From Fictibacillus arsenicus (lineage in GTDB: Bacteria; Bacillota; Bacilli; Bacillales; Fictibacillaceae), in the NCBI RefSeq assembly GCF_001999465.1, contig NZ_MQMF01000001.1, forward strand, positions 1-64,000: a DNA stretch of 64,000 bases, given 5' to 3'. The position numbers were made by a program, and so were the translations under genes. Below the pieces are notes generated by a model. That model was given only the letters and a program-made list of their open reading frames with translations. It did not search any database and was not told the origin of the DNA. Below are positions 22,016 through 33,634 of the stretch, in pieces (position 1 is the stretch's first letter; every line of letters begins with the position of its first letter).

Positions 22016-22365
22016 GAAAATCCCCCCTTCTCCTTCTATTTTACGTTAATTTGTGGGAAAAGTTTCAATAAAAAGTTGTTTGCGCAGACTTTGTTGTTAT
22101 TTTAGAAGGCTGTTTTCTAATCATTGTACCAATTGAAGCAGTGGATAAAGTGTACAAGTACTGTTACAGGGTAAAAGCTAATTTTTACATGGTAATCTGG
22201 AATTATTCCATTGTAATCACCAAAAATTCCACACATAAAGAAATTTATCGAATTTTCGACAAGTACAAACTAAAGACGTCATTCTCATGGTTTTAAAGCT
22301 TTCTTATCTTAGTTCTTTTCTGAAAGATTGTTGCTTACAAAATATTTTTTCTTTAACTTCATTGA

Positions 22366-22504
22366 TAAGTTGATTGGAGTGCAAGGTGCGAGACTCCTGC
22401 GGGACCAGTGGGACAGGTGAGACTCCTAATGGCGCTAAGCGCCAAGGAGGCTCACCGCCCGCCCCGCGGAAAGCGCGCACCTGGAACGGAAATCAACTAC
22501 TTTC
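22366..22504 (+). repeat. Complete dispersed palindromic repeat
   Basis: The outer ends aagttgatt and aatcaact are inverted. Inside, ggtgagactcct...aggaggctcacc forms a hairpin whose tip is ggcgctaagcgcc. GC is much higher than in the flanks. Closest relatives in the window are at 63451, 28537 and, inverted, 47405. Confidence 0.85.
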
Positions 22505-22545
22505 ACATAAAACGATAAAGATTTGCGAAAAAAGCTTTTAAAATA

Positions 22546-22576
22546 AGAAAACGCCCTGTATAAATACAGAGCGTTT
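22546..22576 (-). terminator. Rho-independent terminator after yqeY
   Basis: On the minus strand AACGCTCTGTATTTATACAGGGCGTT is followed by TTCTTATTTT. Confidence 0.8.
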
Positions 22577-22587
22577 GTCAATTTCAA

Positions 22588-23031
22588 TTATGATAATTGT
22601 TGCTGCACTATACGGTTAACGAGACCGCCATCGGCTTTCCCTTTAACTTTAGGCATCAGTGCACCCATAACTTTACCCATATCAGCTTTAGAAGCAGCCC
22701 CAGTTTCTGAAATTGTTTGAGCAACAATTTCATGAAGTTCTTCTTCAGTCAGCTGTTTAGGAAGATATGGCGTAAGAACAGCTATTTCATCTTGAAGACC
22801 AGCGACTAAATCTTCGCGGCCAGCTTTTTCGAATTCTTGGAGGGAGTCTTTTCTTTGTTTCATCTCGCGTGCAAGCACAGTGAGCTCTTCTTCCTCATTT
22901 AATTCGCGTCCATGTTTGATGGCCTCATTTTGAAGAGATGCCTTCAACATACGAATTACAGAAAGCTTTTGCTTATCTTTGTTCTTCATCGCTTGCTTCA
23001 TGTCTTGATTTAATGCATCAAGAAGACTCAT
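22588..23031 (-). CDS. yqeY: GatB/YqeY domain-containing protein
   Basis: A 147-residue protein homologous to the tail domain of GatB, with the family segments [16 protein letters not shown] and [14 protein letters not shown] and the C-terminal [18 protein letters not shown]. It may bind tRNA, but its role is unproven. It lies directly downstream of rpsU, as in B. subtilis. Confidence 0.93.
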   Translation of the reverse strand: MSLLDALNQDMKQAMKNKDKQKLSVIRMLKASLQNEAIKHGRELNEEEELTVLAREMKQRKDSLQEFEKAGREDLVAGLQDEIAVLTPYLPKQLTEEELHEIVAQTISETGAASKADMGKVMGALMPKVKGKADGGLVNRIVQQQLS

Positions 23032-23045
23032 ATCTTACACCTCTC

Positions 23046-23219
23046 TTAGAACTTACGCTTTCTTGCTGCCTCAGCCTTCTTCTTTCGCTTTACGCTTGGC
23101 TTTTCATAATGCTTGCGCTTTTTAACTTCAGCCAATGTTCCATCTTTGGAAACGGATCTTTTAAAACGACGAAGAGCATCATCAATGGATTCGTTCTTGC
23201 GAACACGTGTTTCTGCCAT
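23046..23219 (-). CDS. rpsU: 30S ribosomal protein S21
   Basis: A 57-residue, very basic protein of the S21 family: starts [11 protein letters not shown], contains [15 protein letters not shown] and [11 protein letters not shown], and ends AARKRKF. Length is identical to B. subtilis RpsU. The ribosome binding site GGAGGGA precedes the ATG. It is 14 bp before yqeY and probably co-transcribed with it. Confidence 0.97.
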   Translation of the reverse strand: MAETRVRKNESIDDALRRFKRSVSKDGTLAEVKKRKHYEKPSVKRKKKAEAARKRKF

Positions 23220-23357
23220 TTGTATTTCCCTCCCTCCAGACCACCCTTACAAAAATCGTAAGAATGCGTCACATATCTTTTGCCATTATAATATATCCGC
23301 GTCATGCGGTCAACTTAATTTGAACAGGCAGTTCAGGAGAGATTTTTTGCTTATTGC

Positions 23358-24032
23358 TTAATAGTCTGAAGTAGATGTTCCGCCTTCAACAATCGCAATA
23401 CCTGCACTAGCTCCAATACGTGTAGCACCTGCTTCAATCATTGCTAAGGCTGTTTCACGGTCACGAACAGCACCTGAAGCTTTCACACCAATGTTAGGAC
23501 CAACAGTTTCACGCATTAGCTTAATATCTTCTGCTGTAGCTCCGCCAGTTGAGAAACCAGTTGAAGTTTTAACAAAATCAATTCCTGCTTTTACAGCGAT
23601 CTCACACGCTTTAACTTTTTCTTCGTCAGTTAAAAGAGCTGTTTCAATGATCGCTTTCGTTAACGCCTTGCCTTTTGCAGCTTCTACAACAGCACGAACA
23701 TCTTGTTCAACAAGCTCGTAGTTACCATCTTTTAAAGCGCCGATGTTAATTACCATATCAACTTCAGTTGCACCATTTTCAATAGCATTTTTTGTTTCGA
23801 ACGCTTTTACTTCAGGAGTGTTTGCACCAAGAGGGAATCCGATAACTGTACAAACTGCTACGTCTGAATCTTTTAGTTGTTCGAATGCTGTATAAACCCA
23901 AGTAGGGTTAACACATACAGAAAAGAAATTATATTTTTTAGCTTCCTCACAAAGAGTCAAAATTTCTTTCTTTGTAGTTTCTGCTTTTAAAGCGGTGTGA
24001 TCAATCATTCTTGCAACGTTTAAATTGCTCAT
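23358..24032 (-). CDS. deoC: Deoxyribose-phosphate aldolase
   Basis: A 224-residue class I aldolase splitting 2-deoxyribose-5-phosphate to acetaldehyde and glyceraldehyde-3-phosphate. The Schiff-base Lys lies in [14 protein letters not shown] (near 150) and the second Lys in [15 protein letters not shown] (near 180). Full length. It lies between mtaB and rpsU, apart from the nucleoside catabolic genes it is grouped with in B. subtilis. Confidence 0.95.
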   Translation of the reverse strand: MSNLNVARMIDHTALKAETTKKEILTLCEEAKKYNFFSVCVNPTWVYTAFEQLKDSDVAVCTVIGFPLGANTPEVKAFETKNAIENGATEVDMVINIGALKDGNYELVEQDVRAVVEAAKGKALTKAIIETALLTDEEKVKACEIAVKAGIDFVKTSTGFSTGGATAEDIKLMRETVGPNIGVKASGAVRDRETALAMIEAGATRIGASAGIAIVEGGTSTSDY

Positions 24033-24123
24033 AAAAACAATCCTTTCTGAACTTAAAAATTAAATACCGTAGTATCATACCAAAATATTTATGATAAATC
24101 GAGCAGCTTTTATACAGCCCTAT

Positions 24124-24155
24124 AAAAAACATCCTGAAATGAATTCCAGGATGTT
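24124..24155 (-). terminator. Rho-independent terminator after mtaB
   Basis: On the minus strand AACATCCTGGAATTCATTTCAGGATGTT is followed by TTTTATAG. Confidence 0.85.
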
Positions 24156-25515
24156 AGCTTGAAACAGCTTGCTTTAAAACTTCTTCCATTTCTTGTTTAA
24201 CAAATATACCTTTATTATAAGGATACCCAGCTTCTGTGATTTTCACTTTTACTAATTTGCCAATCATTTCTTCATTACCTTCGAAGACTACCTTTAGATA
24301 GTTTGGCGTGTATCCTACAAATAAATGCTTACCTGGTTCGTCCTTAAACTCTTCTTCAGGAATGACTTCAACTACCGTGTCTTCATAATCTGATGCATAT
24401 TCTTTAGCTAATTGATCAGATAGAGAAATCAATTTATGAACACGTTCGTTCTTTATGTCTTCAGGAACCTGATTTTCCATTTTAGCAGCAGGTGTACCCG
24501 TACGTTTTGAATAGGGGAACACATGAAGCTCCATAAATTTATGATTTTCAATGAAACGATACGTTTCCATAAATTCTTCTTCTGTCTCTCCTGGAAAACC
24601 TACAATGACATCAGATGTAATGGCAAGCCCTGGCAAAGCTTCTTTTAACCTGTCAAGACGTTCACCGAACATTTCCATTGAATACTTTCTTCTCATTCGC
24701 TGAAGAACCGTATTTGAACCTGATTGTAAAGGAATATGCAGATGAGGAACAACTTTTTCAGAATTACCCATCACCTCAATCACTTCATCTGTGATCTGGC
24801 TCGCCTCAATTGATGAAATACGGATACGTTTAAGTCCTGCAATATTCTCATCGAGATCACGGAGCAATTTAGCAAAAGAATAATCTTTCATATCTTCGCC
24901 ATAACCTGCAGTGTGGATTCCCGTTAGAACGATTTCTTTATAGCCTGAATCCACTAATTGCTGTGCTTGAGACAGAACATCTTCTGGTTTTCTTGAACGC
25001 AGTAATCCTCTTGCCCAAGGTATGATGCAGAAAGTACAGAAGTTATTGCAGCCTTCCTGAATCTTTAAAGATGCTCTAGTTCTGTCAGTAAATGCTGGTA
25101 CGTCTAATTCTTCATATACTCTAGCCTTCATGATGTTAGATACACCATTAATAGGCATTCTTTCTTCTTGGTATTGCTGAATGTACGTAAGCATCTTGGA
25201 CCGATCTTGTGTGCCGACAACAACATCTACTCCAGGTATAGCCATAATTTCAGCAGGTGAGGTTTGAGCATAGCATCCTGTAACACAAATGACTGCTTCA
25301 GGATTTTTTCTTATTGCACGTCTAATTACCTGCCGGCTTTTTTTATCACCTGTATTAGTAACCGTACAAGTATTAATAACATAAACATCGGCGGAACTGT
25401 CAAAATCAGTTCGTTCATAGCCTTCTGACTGAAACAGCTGCCAGATTGCTTCTGTTTCGTAATGATTGACTTTACAGCCTAAAGTATGAAAAGCAACAGA
25501 TGGCATTTTCATCAC
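24154..25515 (-). CDS. mtaB: tRNA (t6A37) methylthiotransferase MtaB
   Basis: A 453-residue radical-SAM enzyme converting t6A to ms2t6A at position 37 of tRNAs. The N-terminal UPF0004 domain has cysteines in TLGCKVNHYE, INTCTVT and VTGCYAQ. The radical SAM cluster motif is CNNFCTFC (near 155), and a TRAM domain closes the protein (about 375-440). The last bases of rsmE overlap its start by 4 bp. Corresponds to B. subtilis YqeV. Confidence 0.95.
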   Translation of the reverse strand: MMKMPSVAFHTLGCKVNHYETEAIWQLFQSEGYERTDFDSSADVYVINTCTVTNTGDKKSRQVIRRAIRKNPEAVICVTGCYAQTSPAEIMAIPGVDVVVGTQDRSKMLTYIQQYQEERMPINGVSNIMKARVYEELDVPAFTDRTRASLKIQEGCNNFCTFCIIPWARGLLRSRKPEDVLSQAQQLVDSGYKEIVLTGIHTAGYGEDMKDYSFAKLLRDLDENIAGLKRIRISSIEASQITDEVIEVMGNSEKVVPHLHIPLQSGSNTVLQRMRRKYSMEMFGERLDRLKEALPGLAITSDVIVGFPGETEEEFMETYRFIENHKFMELHVFPYSKRTGTPAAKMENQVPEDIKNERVHKLISLSDQLAKEYASDYEDTVVEVIPEEEFKDEPGKHLFVGYTPNYLKVVFEGNEEMIGKLVKVKITEAGYPYNKGIFVKQEMEEVLKQAVSS

Positions 25516-26264
25516 CCCTTTAATTCAAAATGATAAGAAATAGCAGATAAAATATATAATGGGGCTGTTTCGGTCCTTAAGATTCTCGGACCCAGTCCAC
25601 ATAGTTCAAATCCATGTTCTTGAAGGACCATCGCTTCTTTTTCGCTTATCCCGCCTTCTGGACCAATAACGCAAAGAAGTTTATCTCCTTTTGCAATCTT
25701 CTTTAAAGCAGAAGAAAAACGACTGTATTCTTGCTGTTTAGCTTCTTCTTCATATGCAACGATTTTTATATTATACTGTTCTGCTATTTTTAGCAAATCA
25801 GCAAAAGACCCAGGATTTATAATCTCTGGAATCTTGCTTCTATGCGATTGTTCAGCTGCTTCTTTAGCGATTTTTTCTAAACGTTCCTTCTTTTTAGCCG
25901 CTTTTTTATCATCCCATTTCGCAACTGAACGGTCAGCAGAAAAAGGGAAAAAGGTTGAAGCACCAAGCTCTGTTCCTTTTTGAACGATGAATTCAAGTTT
26001 ATCTGCTTTCGGAAGGCCTTGTGCAATGGTAACAGAAACCGGCAACTCAGAGTCTAATTCCAGCTCATTTACAGCGCGCGCTTCTACAACGTTCCCGCCA
26101 AGGTCAAGTATTTCACAAACAGCGGACCTGCTATGGTTGTCACAGCATATAATGGTGTCTCCCGGCTGCATTCTCATAACCTTAGAAATATGTTTCGCAT
26201 CTTCATCTTTTATGAAAACACGGTCATTTTCCCAGCTTGCAGCGGGAACAAAATACCTTTGCAT
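25512..26264 (-). CDS. rsmE: 16S rRNA (uracil(1498)-N(3))-methyltransferase RsmE
   Basis: A 250-residue SPOUT methyltransferase. The N-terminal PUA-like domain (about 1-70, KDEDAKHISKVMRM) is followed by the knotted domain with IGPEGGISEKEA (near 200) and LGPRILRTETAPL (near 225). It forms an operon with prmA upstream (18 bp) and mtaB downstream, as in B. subtilis. Confidence 0.95.
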   Translation of the reverse strand: MQRYFVPAASWENDRVFIKDEDAKHISKVMRMQPGDTIICCDNHSRSAVCEILDLGGNVVEARAVNELELDSELPVSVTIAQGLPKADKLEFIVQKGTELGASTFFPFSADRSVAKWDDKKAAKKKERLEKIAKEAAEQSHRSKIPEIINPGSFADLLKIAEQYNIKIVAYEEEAKQQEYSRFSSALKKIAKGDKLLCVIGPEGGISEKEAMVLQEHGFELCGLGPRILRTETAPLYILSAISYHFELKG

Positions 26265-26282
26265 TTAGAGCACTTCCTATTC

Positions 26283-27224
26283 TTATTTCTGATTTTGAGC
26301 GACAATCGCCACCCAATCTTCCATCTCCAAGATTTCAACAATCCTAAATCCTTGCTGTTCTAGCTTCGTTTTTACGTCACGCTTCTTCCCTTGAATGATG
26401 CCTGAAGTAATGAAATAACCGCCTGGTTTTAATACTTTAGCAGCATCATCGACGAATAAAAGAATAATTTCTGCAAGAAGATTGCCGACAATAAGATCTG
26501 CAGGACCTGATATCCCTTTCAGTAAATCATTTTGATCAACATGAACTTTATTATGCACTTTATTCAGCTTTACATTTAATCGGGCACTGTTTACTGCCAC
26601 TTCATCCAAATCATAAGCATCAACCTTGCCTGCACCGAGCATTGCAGATGCAATACTTAATACACCCGATCCCGTTCCAACGTCAATTACTGAATCGCCT
26701 TCTTGGATATATTTTTCGATTGCTTGCAGACTCATGACAGTGGTGGGATGAGTCCCAGTTCCAAACGCCATTCCTGGATCCAATTCAATAATTAACTCGT
26801 CAGAATGGACAGGTACGTACTCCTCCCAAGTCGGTGTAATCGTAATCCGCTTAGATATCTTGACTGGCTTATAATATTTTTTCCAAGCAGTTGCCCATTC
26901 TTCTTCGTTCACTTCAGATATTGAAATGGTATTCGCGCCAATATCGATATCGTATTTCACAAGGTTTGTAATAGCCTGCTTAATCTCTTCAACGGTTTCT
27001 CCTAAAAAGCTATTTACAGGAAGGTATGCTTTTAAAATGACACCTTCAGAAGGATAGTCAGAAGGATTTAGCTGATAGATTTCACCAAATACGGATTGGC
27101 GCTCTTTTGAGAGATCATCCACATCCTCGATCACAACTCCGCTTGCTCCTGCTTCATGCAAAATATTTGATACTGGTTCAACAGCTTCCTGCGTAGTGTG
27201 GATGCTAATTTCTGACCATTTCAT
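26283..27224 (-). CDS. prmA: Ribosomal protein L11 methyltransferase PrmA
   Basis: A 313-residue SAM-dependent methyltransferase trimethylating L11. The start [11 protein letters not shown] at 27224 matches B. subtilis PrmA and follows GGAG at usable spacing (an adjacent ATG one codon earlier is also possible). The N-terminal substrate domain is followed by SAM motifs [11 protein letters not shown] (near 170) and [13 protein letters not shown] (near 190), and NLLAEIIL near 243. It lies 37 bp before the dnaJ end on the operon's downstream side. Confidence 0.95.
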   Translation of the reverse strand: MKWSEISIHTTQEAVEPVSNILHEAGASGVVIEDVDDLSKERQSVFGEIYQLNPSDYPSEGVILKAYLPVNSFLGETVEEIKQAITNLVKYDIDIGANTISISEVNEEEWATAWKKYYKPVKISKRITITPTWEEYVPVHSDELIIELDPGMAFGTGTHPTTVMSLQAIEKYIQEGDSVIDVGTGSGVLSIASAMLGAGKVDAYDLDEVAVNSARLNVKLNKVHNKVHVDQNDLLKGISGPADLIVGNLLAEIILLFVDDAAKVLKPGGYFITSGIIQGKKRDVKTKLEQQGFRIVEILEMEDWVAIVAQNQK

Positions 27225-27261
27225 CATATCAACTCCGTTTTTAAGATTAAGAAGGTTTCTT

Positions 27262-28374
27262 TTACTCACCTTTAAAAGCACGTTTTACTTTATCAAAAAA
27301 TCCATCTTGCTGCTCATCTGGCAGACTGCCGCTTATTTCAGAGAAATCTCGAAGCAGCTGCTTTTGTTTTTCTGTTAAGTTTTTAGGTGTAACAACTTTC
27401 ACTTGAATATGCTGATCTCCCTGACCGCGTCCATGAACATTCTTCACGCCTTTTCCTCTCAGCCTGAAGTGAGTTCCAGTTTGTGTACCAGCAGGAATCT
27501 TCAACTTTACTTTACCGTACAGAGTAGGTACTTCTATTTCATCACCTAATGCAGCCTGAACAAATGTTAAAGGCATTTCACAATAGATATCATCTCCGTC
27601 ACGCTCGAAAAATTCATGATCAGCCACTTGGAAAACAACATAAAGATCACCGGCAGGACCACCGTTCACTCCAGGTTCACCATGTCCTGACATACGGATT
27701 TGCTGACCATTATCTACACCTGCAGGAACTTTTACGGAAAGTTTTTTATTCTTGCGTACTTTTCCTGCTCCATGGCATGTATTACATTTTTCTTTAATAA
27801 TTTTCCCTTTACCACTGCAATGATTACATACTCTTCTATTAACAATGCGTCCAAATGGAGTGTTTTGCTCAACATTCAGCTGGCCGCTGCCATTACAGTG
27901 TGAACATGTTTCTGGTTTAGTGCCTGCTTTAGCTCCTGAACCATGACACGTACCGCATGTTTCTTCAGTTGGAATCTGAATCTCAGTTTCCTTGCCAAAC
28001 ACAGCTTCTTCAAATGAGAGACGAAGCCCATATTGAAGGTCGTTTCCTTGCCGAGGTGCGTTTGGATTTCGTCTTCCTCCGCCACCGCCAAAGAACATAT
28101 CAAAAATATCGCCAAATCCTTCAAAGCCAGCTCCCGCTCCACCGAAACCTTGATTAGGGTCAGTATGCCCAAATTGGTCGTAGTGTGCTTTTTTCTGTGG
28201 ATCGCTTAGCGTTTCATATGCTTCTTTTACTTCTTTAAACTTAGTTTCCGCATCTGCCTCTTTGTTCACATCAGGGTGATACTGTCTGGCAAGCTTACGG
28301 TATGCTTTTTTCACCTCGTCATTGGAGGCGTTCTTATCTAATCCAAGTACTTCGTAATAATCTCTTTTACTCAT
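27262..28374 (-). CDS. dnaJ: Chaperone protein DnaJ
   Basis: A 370-residue Hsp40. The J domain (1-70) carries HPDVN after the Y/R-rich helix, followed by a G/F-rich stretch (about 73-105). The zinc domain has four CxxCxGxG-type repeats ([32 protein letters not shown]) and the C-terminal peptide-binding domains follow. I start at 28374 ([11 protein letters not shown]), after GGGAGTG. Unlike B. subtilis, where it follows dnaK closely, here it is cut off by a 475 bp gap with a terminator, so it probably has its own promoter. Confidence 0.96.
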   Translation of the reverse strand: MSKRDYYEVLGLDKNASNDEVKKAYRKLARQYHPDVNKEADAETKFKEVKEAYETLSDPQKKAHYDQFGHTDPNQGFGGAGAGFEGFGDIFDMFFGGGGGRRNPNAPRQGNDLQYGLRLSFEEAVFGKETEIQIPTEETCGTCHGSGAKAGTKPETCSHCNGSGQLNVEQNTPFGRIVNRRVCNHCSGKGKIIKEKCNTCHGAGKVRKNKKLSVKVPAGVDNGQQIRMSGHGEPGVNGGPAGDLYVVFQVADHEFFERDGDDIYCEMPLTFVQAALGDEIEVPTLYGKVKLKIPAGTQTGTHFRLRGKGVKNVHGRGQGDQHIQVKVVTPKNLTEKQKQLLRDFSEISGSLPDEQQDGFFDKVKRAFKGE

Positions 28375-28536
28375 AATAGGACACTCCCGAATTCTCACAT
28401 AAAAATTATCTTACCATTGAATACCACCTGACTCAAGACGAAACTGCAAACAACAGCGAGTCAAGAGTCTGTATAAAAACCATTGCTTTTCAGGCTCTTC
28501 TCTAAAAAGATTATTTCTTTCGGCCGCTCCATTGAC

Positions 28537-28758
28537 CAGTTGATTAGAGTGGAAGGTGCGTGCCTACCACATGAGAAGCTTCTCGCAAGGCAAGCGACGA
28601 GGAAGCTCACATCGGTAACAATTACTTGTAGACGCAGGAGCAAGGATACTACTTCCATGAAGCGGGACAGGTGAGACTCCTAATGGTGCAAAGCGCCCAG
28701 GAGGCTCACCGCACGCCCCGCGGAAAGCGAGCATCTTGGAACGGAAATCAACCACTTC
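28537..28758 (+). repeat. Long form of the dispersed repeat with an internal insertion
   Basis: The ends agttgatt and aatcaacc, and the core gggacaggtgagactcct...caggaggctcaccg, match the standard repeat. About 80 extra bases sit between the left part (aaggtgcg) and the core, including their own inverted repeat (agcttctcg...cgaggaagct). Confidence 0.8.
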
Positions 28759-28795
28759 CAAGAGCATCAAAGTTTTGCAAAACAAGCCTTTTCAG

Positions 28796-28836
28796 AAAAA
28801 AAGTCAAAGTCAAGATATCCTGACTTTGACTTTTTA
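28796..28836 (-). terminator. Strong rho-independent terminator after dnaK
   Basis: On the minus strand AAGTCAAAGTCA and TGACTTTGACTT form a 12-pair stem followed by a T run. It lies about 15 bp past the dnaK stop. Confidence 0.9.
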
Positions 28837-28849
28837 TTGCTAGTTTTTT

Positions 28850-31287
<2,438 letters not shown>

Positions 31288-31309
31288 GCTTTCACCTCCC
31301 TAAAATGCA

Positions 31310-32335
31310 TTACTTAGAAAAATCATTTAATCGATTCGTCATTTCCCTTGATAAAGAATCAAGCAACGAAATCACTCTTTTGTATTCCATTCTTGTCGGA
31401 CCGATTAACGAGATCGTACCGATATGTTTGCCGTGCATCGTGTAAGAAGCATTAATAACACTGCAATTCTTCATCGCTTCATGTTCGTTCTCCGTACCGA
31501 TTTTAACCGTTACACCTTTTTCAGTAGAAGAAACAAGCTTCTCCATCAAGTCGCGTGTTTCTAAAAAGTCTAACAGCGGCCGCACCTTATCAAGATCTCT
31601 AAACTCTGGCTGGGATAGCATATTTGTTTTCCCGCCGTAAAACAGCTTTTCCTTTTTGCTCCACAAAAGAAGCTGATCCAGGAAAACGCTCATATTTTGA
31701 TAATCCTTCAGATGTTTTTTAAATACAGCTGACAGTTCCATCTGAATTCTGCTGTTAAGCTCTATTAATCGCACACCTGCAAGTCTTTCATTCAGAATAT
31801 TAACAAGCTTCTCCAAATCGGACGGCTCGATAGAATTCGGCAGCACAATCTGTCTGTTTTCAACATGACCTGTGTTCGTTACAAATATCGCCACGGCCAT
31901 CTGTGATGACAAAGGAATGATCTGCATGTGCCGTAGTTTCATATCAAGAGCGTTCGGACCAAGAACTACAGAAGTATAGTTTGTTAAATCTGATAAGATT
32001 TTTGCCGATTGGTCAAATAATACTTCAGCTTCTTGAACCTTTTCAGTAGATAAAAGTTCAGTTCTGTCCATTTCGTTTGGCGAAACAGATAATGAAGGCA
32101 GCAGGTGATCCACATAGAACCGATAGCCTTTTTCAGACGGAATTCTTCCAGAAGAAGTATGGGTTTTCTCTAAGAATCCAAGATCCTCAAGATCTGCCAG
32201 TTCATTGCGAATCGTGGCAGGACTGTAAGTAATGTCTTCTCTTTTAGAGATTGTACGGGAACCTACAGGCTCAACATGCTTAATGTAATCATCTATTAAT
32301 ACACGTAAGATATAGAGTTGGCGTTCCGATAACAT
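31310..32335 (-). CDS. hrcA: Heat-inducible transcription repressor HrcA
   Basis: A 341-residue repressor of class I heat-shock genes that binds CIRCE with GroEL as modulator. The N-terminal winged helix (about 1-70, EPVGSRTISKRE and SPATIRNELADLEDLGFL) is followed by a GAF-like/dimerisation part. The start at 32335 (MLSERQLYIL) follows GGGGTGAT and matches B. subtilis; a longer frame starting at 32362 would begin inside the operator. First gene of the operon, hence autoregulated. Confidence 0.96.
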   Translation of the reverse strand: MLSERQLYILRVLIDDYIKHVEPVGSRTISKREDITYSPATIRNELADLEDLGFLEKTHTSSGRIPSEKGYRFYVDHLLPSLSVSPNEMDRTELLSTEKVQEAEVLFDQSAKILSDLTNYTSVVLGPNALDMKLRHMQIIPLSSQMAVAIFVTNTGHVENRQIVLPNSIEPSDLEKLVNILNERLAGVRLIELNSRIQMELSAVFKKHLKDYQNMSVFLDQLLLWSKKEKLFYGGKTNMLSQPEFRDLDKVRPLLDFLETRDLMEKLVSSTEKGVTVKIGTENEHEAMKNCSVINASYTMHGKHIGTISLIGPTRMEYKRVISLLDSLSREMTNRLNDFSK

Positions 32336-32351
32336 CCCATCACCCCATTTG

Positions 32352-32378
32352 TTAGCACTCATTAGAAGCGAGTGCTAA
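32352..32378 (-). promoter_or_regulatory. CIRCE operator of the hrcA-grpE-dnaK operon
   Basis: TTAGCACTC, nine bases, GAGTGCTAA: a perfect CIRCE element with the standard spacer, 17 bp upstream of the hrcA start. HrcA binds it. Confidence 0.97.
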
Positions 32379-32415
32379 ATCTATAATATAAGTTACCAAA
32401 AGGTAGTCTTCGTTG

Positions 32416-33570
32416 TCAATCTAAAACTACACCAATAAATTCTTGGAATACTTCATTCCCGAGAGGTCTCCCATCTTTTGTGAGGAACAGCCTTCCATCA
32501 AGCTTTTCAAGCCAGCCTTTTTGTATCATTCTTTCAATGGGTTCTCTATATACTTCGAACATCGAACGGCCGTACCGATTAATAAAAACTTGATCTGAAA
32601 CTCCTTCTTGTTTACGAAGACCCATAAACATTTCTTCTTCCATCTTTTCTGTAATCGGAACAGGATGCTCTTCTATATAAGGAAAGCCATGTTCCTCTAT
32701 TAAATTCATATACTGCTTTAAAGGACCTGCGTTTCTTCTTCTAGTACCTTCAACATAACTGTGAGCACCTGCTCCAATCCCAAAATATTCGTTATTGTTC
32801 CAGTATTGGAGATTGTGCTTGCTTTCAAATCCTGGAATAGCAAAATTACTGATCTCATATTGACGGTATCCCTTTTTATCGAGAGTTTCAATTAAATATT
32901 CGTACATAGCGGCTTCAAGCTCTTGATCTGGCAAGATGAGCTTACCTTTTTGGGCTAAATTATAGAATACTGTTTTCTTTTCAATCTGCAATGAGTAAGA
33001 CGATATGTGCGGAACATCTAAAGCTAGCGCTTCGTCCACTGACTCCTTGAACATATCCATCGTTTGTCCTGGCAAACCAAACATCAAATCAATCGACATA
33101 TTGTGTATTCCTGCTGCTTTAGCTTCAGCAACAGTTGAATACACGTCTTCCCTGTTATGTGTTCGGCCTAATTTTTTTAACAAAGATGATTGAAATGCTT
33201 GTACGCCTATACTCAGCCTGTTAACCCCGTTATCTTTTAGAACTGCGATTTTTTCTTTTGTTGTTTGTTCAGGATTCGCCTCAACAGTGAATTCTTTTAC
33301 GGATTTGTTTCCTAACACTTCGTTTACATCATTTAAAAAGGTATTCAGTTGATTTTCACTTAAAGAAGTGGGGGTACCCCCTCCTACAAAAATCGTCTCC
33401 ATTTCATAGCTCTTAAACTTGGAAGTCGTATTCAGCATCTCTTTTTTCATGGACGCTAAATACTCCTCTACTGGCTGCTGATGAATGAAAATCTTGTTAA
33501 AATCACAATAGTGACAAATTTGGACACAGAATGGTATATGAAGATATGCCGCTTTAAGCACGTTGTTCAC
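32416..33570 (-). CDS. hemW: HemW, heme chaperone (radical SAM, coproporphyrinogen oxidase-like)
   Basis: A 384-residue radical-SAM protein. The cluster motif CVQICHYC lies near residue 15, followed by FVGGGTPTSL (near 62) and GVNRLSIGVQAFQ (near 110), with the HemN C-terminal domain at about 300-375. It lacks the extra N-terminal cysteine typical of true HemN, so heme delivery rather than oxidase activity is likely. Placed between lepA and hrcA as in B. subtilis. Confidence 0.92.
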   Translation of the reverse strand: MNNVLKAAYLHIPFCVQICHYCDFNKIFIHQQPVEEYLASMKKEMLNTTSKFKSYEMETIFVGGGTPTSLSENQLNTFLNDVNEVLGNKSVKEFTVEANPEQTTKEKIAVLKDNGVNRLSIGVQAFQSSLLKKLGRTHNREDVYSTVAEAKAAGIHNMSIDLMFGLPGQTMDMFKESVDEALALDVPHISSYSLQIEKKTVFYNLAQKGKLILPDQELEAAMYEYLIETLDKKGYRQYEISNFAIPGFESKHNLQYWNNNEYFGIGAGAHSYVEGTRRRNAGPLKQYMNLIEEHGFPYIEEHPVPITEKMEEEMFMGLRKQEGVSDQVFINRYGRSMFEVYREPIERMIQKGWLEKLDGRLFLTKDGRPLGNEVFQEFIGVVLD

Positions 33571-33596
33571 CGCCTTTTATTCTCATAAATTGGGAA

Positions 33597-33627
33597 AGAC
33601 CGCTAATATTGCCTTCGCGGTCTTATA
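33597..33627 (-). terminator. Possible terminator or processing hairpin between hemW and lepA
   Basis: On the minus strand AAGACCGC and GCGGTCTT form an 8-pair stem after the lepA-side gap, but the T run is short (TTTCCC). It may only weaken read-through from lepA into hemW. Confidence 0.45.
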
Positions 33628-33634
33628 ATGGTTT

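Larger units (their letters stand above)
22016..22587. other. Intergenic region between nfeD and yqeY
   Basis: This gap holds the nfeD upstream region, a complete dispersed repeat (22366-22504) and the yqeY terminator. No coding frame with a ribosome binding site was seen. Confidence 0.6.
28375..28849. other. Intergenic region splitting dnaK from dnaJ
   Basis: It contains the dnaK terminator (28796-28836) and a long form of the dispersed repeat (28537-28758). Short open frames here lie inside the repeat and are not credible. A dnaJ promoter would have to lie between the repeat and 28374; I see no clear SigA consensus or CIRCE there. Confidence 0.6.

Noticed and set aside
22366-22504. Repeat considered as an insertion sequence or CRISPR unit
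   Set aside because: No transposase gene, no regular array, no spacers; copies are single and scattered.
28461-28785. Three short open frames between dnaK and dnaJ
   Set aside because: All fall inside the long dispersed repeat and none has a ribosome binding site.
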